NCBI GenBank assembly: GCA_002382645.1
Contig: DFYP01000073.1
Location: 5,146 to 11,885, forward strand
Direction of reading: 5' to 3'
Source of the DNA: Desulfovibrio sp. UBA4079
GTDB taxonomy: Bacteria > Desulfobacterota > Desulfovibrionia > Desulfovibrionales > Desulfovibrionaceae
Length of the DNA: 6,740 bases
Part shown: piece after piece, positions 6,599 through 6,740 of the stretch
Layout: every line of letters begins with the position of its first letter
How positions within the stretch are numbered: position 1 is the first letter of the stretch
Program-made: the position numbers and the translations under genes
The notes under the pieces: generated by a model
The model's input: only the letters and a program-made list of their open reading frames with translations
Database searches by the model: none
What the model was told of the DNA's origin: nothing

Positions 6599-6605
6599 AA
6601 TACAA

Positions 6606-6635
6606 ATAATAACATAGCGGACGGGCCGGGGGAAA
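6606..6635 (-). promoter_or_regulatory. Candidate extended -10 promoter for the che operon
   Basis: The minus strand reads TGTTATTAT at 6614-6606, an extended -10 (TGn followed by TATTAT, 5 of 6 matches to TATAAT). This stands out in an otherwise GC-rich region. A weak -35 match, TTTCCC, lies 18 nt upstream (6635-6630). Transcription would start near 6599-6597. Promoter use by the main sigma factor is inferred; no sigma-54 (GG-N10-GC) or clear sigma-28 element was found by eye. Confidence 0.45.
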
Positions 6636-6651
6636 CGTCGCGACCCGGGCC

Positions 6652-6680
6652 TTGCCTTTTGAAAACGTTTCGGGTAAACA
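6652..6680 (+). promoter_or_regulatory. Candidate promoter of the tRNA-Pro gene
   Basis: TTGCCT (6652-6657) and TAAACA (6675-6680) are separated by exactly 17 nt, and a GC-containing discriminator (GCGCATC) follows. They match the consensus hexamers at 4 of 6 and 3 of 6 positions. The start would fall about 7 nt before the mature tRNA end. The promoter is back-to-back with the che promoter, its -35 element 16 nt from that of the che side. Confidence 0.45.
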
Positions 6681-6694
6681 GCGCATCTTCGCTT

Positions 6695-6740
6695 CGGGAT
6701 GTGGCTCAGCCTGGTAGAGCGCTGCGTTCGGGACGCAGAG
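6695..6740 (+). tRNA. tRNA-Pro, anticodon CGG (5' part, cut by window edge)
   Basis: The first 46 nt of a tRNA that decodes CCG proline codons are present. The 5' acceptor strand is CGGGATG (6695-6701), followed by the T8-G9 linker and a D arm with GCTC/GAGC stem (6704-6707, 6717-6720) and loop AGCCTGGTA. The anticodon stem CTGCG/CGCAG (6722-6726, 6734-6738) closes the loop TTCGGGA, placing the anticodon CGG at 6729-6731. The D loop and anticodon loop closely match the enteric tRNA-Pro(CGG). The variable region, T arm and 3' acceptor strand are beyond the right edge. CCG is a major proline codon in a genome this GC-rich. Confidence 0.95.

Larger units (their letters stand above)
6430..6605 (-). 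other. Untranslated leader of the che operon with several small inverted repeats
   Basis: If the promoter at 6606-6635 is used, cheB mRNA has a leader of about 170 nt. Inverted repeats visible in it are: 6463-6479, arms GAACCGGC and GCCGG(A)TTC on the plus strand, about 8 bp with one bulge; 6504-6515, GGGA/TCCC around a 4-nt loop; 6521-6535, ACCAT/ATGGT around a 5-nt loop; and the palindrome at 6585-6598. I recognise no known riboswitch: conserved landmarks of c-di-GMP or SAM classes are not seen. Codon composition of the short open frames here does not match the neighbouring genes. A regulatory leader is possible but unproven. Confidence 0.4.

Noticed and set aside
6430..6605. Known riboswitch (for example c-di-GMP class I) in the cheB leader.
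   Set aside because: The conserved landmarks of that class were not found when read by eye on the minus strand; only generic short hairpins are present.
2575..6609. A 1,344-codon open frame on the plus strand opposite cheR, the HEAT gene and cheB.
   Set aside because: Its codons are exact reverse complements of the sense codons of three well-supported genes. Its translation is Gly/His/Val/Leu-rich with no recognisable domain. It stays open only because TTA, CTA and TCA codons are absent on the other strand.
6430..6615. Extension of cheB upstream by 62 residues to an ATG at 6615.
   Set aside because: The added sequence has no similarity to CheB, the receiver begins exactly at the GTG with a good ribosome site, and codon composition upstream is unlike the gene. 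It would also place the start inside the candidate promoter.
1..6740. CRISPR array, insertion sequence, prophage or other mobile element.
   Set aside because: No spaced direct repeats, transposase or integrase motifs, or terminal inverted repeats were seen. Composition and codon use look uniform across the operon.

Overview
The window is most of a chemosensory (che) operon transcribed on the minus strand, so it reads from high to low coordinates, with the 5' part of a tRNA gene on the plus strand at the far right. Base composition is strongly GC-rich, and third codon positions are dominated by G and C. The gene content and order (cheB, HEAT-repeat protein, cheR, parA-like ATPase, cheW, cheY, cheA), the protein sequences and the GC content fit a Desulfovibrio-type sulfate reducer (Desulfovibrionales, formerly Deltaproteobacteria). 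This lineage call is inference: from memory, Desulfovibrio genomes carry a che cluster laid out like this, but no database was consulted.

Layout in transcription order: a 265-base divergent intergenic region (6430-6694) with a candidate extended -10 promoter for the operon, a perfect 14-bp palindrome at its expected start point, and a leader of about 170 nt with several small inverted repeats; cheB (6429-5380, GTG start); a 642-residue HEAT-repeat protein of unknown role (5352-3424); cheR (3417-2539); a ParA/MinD-type ATPase (2498-1719, GTG start); a CheW-domain protein with about 84 extra N-terminal residues (1732-1037); a single-domain CheY (1044-676); a 72-nt spacer with two strong hairpins (675-604); and the first 201 residues of cheA (603-1), which continues past the left edge. 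Gaps are 6-72 nt and two junctions overlap (parA/cheW by 14 nt, cheW/cheY by 8 nt), so this looks like one polycistronic unit with translational coupling in the middle.

How the genes work together: CheW couples receptors to the kinase CheA; CheA autophosphorylates on its Hpt histidine and passes phosphate to CheY (output) and CheB (receptor demethylation); CheR adds the methyl groups that CheB removes. The ParA-like ATPase beside an N-terminally extended CheW resembles the ParC/ParP array-positioning pair of vibrios, suggesting that array placement is encoded here. The HEAT-repeat protein is probably a protein-binding scaffold or adaptor for the pathway. No receptor (MCP), CheD, CheC/CheX or CheZ gene is in the window.

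The plus-strand tRNA at the right edge is tRNA-Pro with a CGG anticodon, cut by the window end after the anticodon stem. The least explained elements are the HEAT-repeat protein, the two hairpins between cheY and cheA (one keeps full pairing only in the che-sense RNA, through a G-U pair), and the palindrome at the predicted operon start site.
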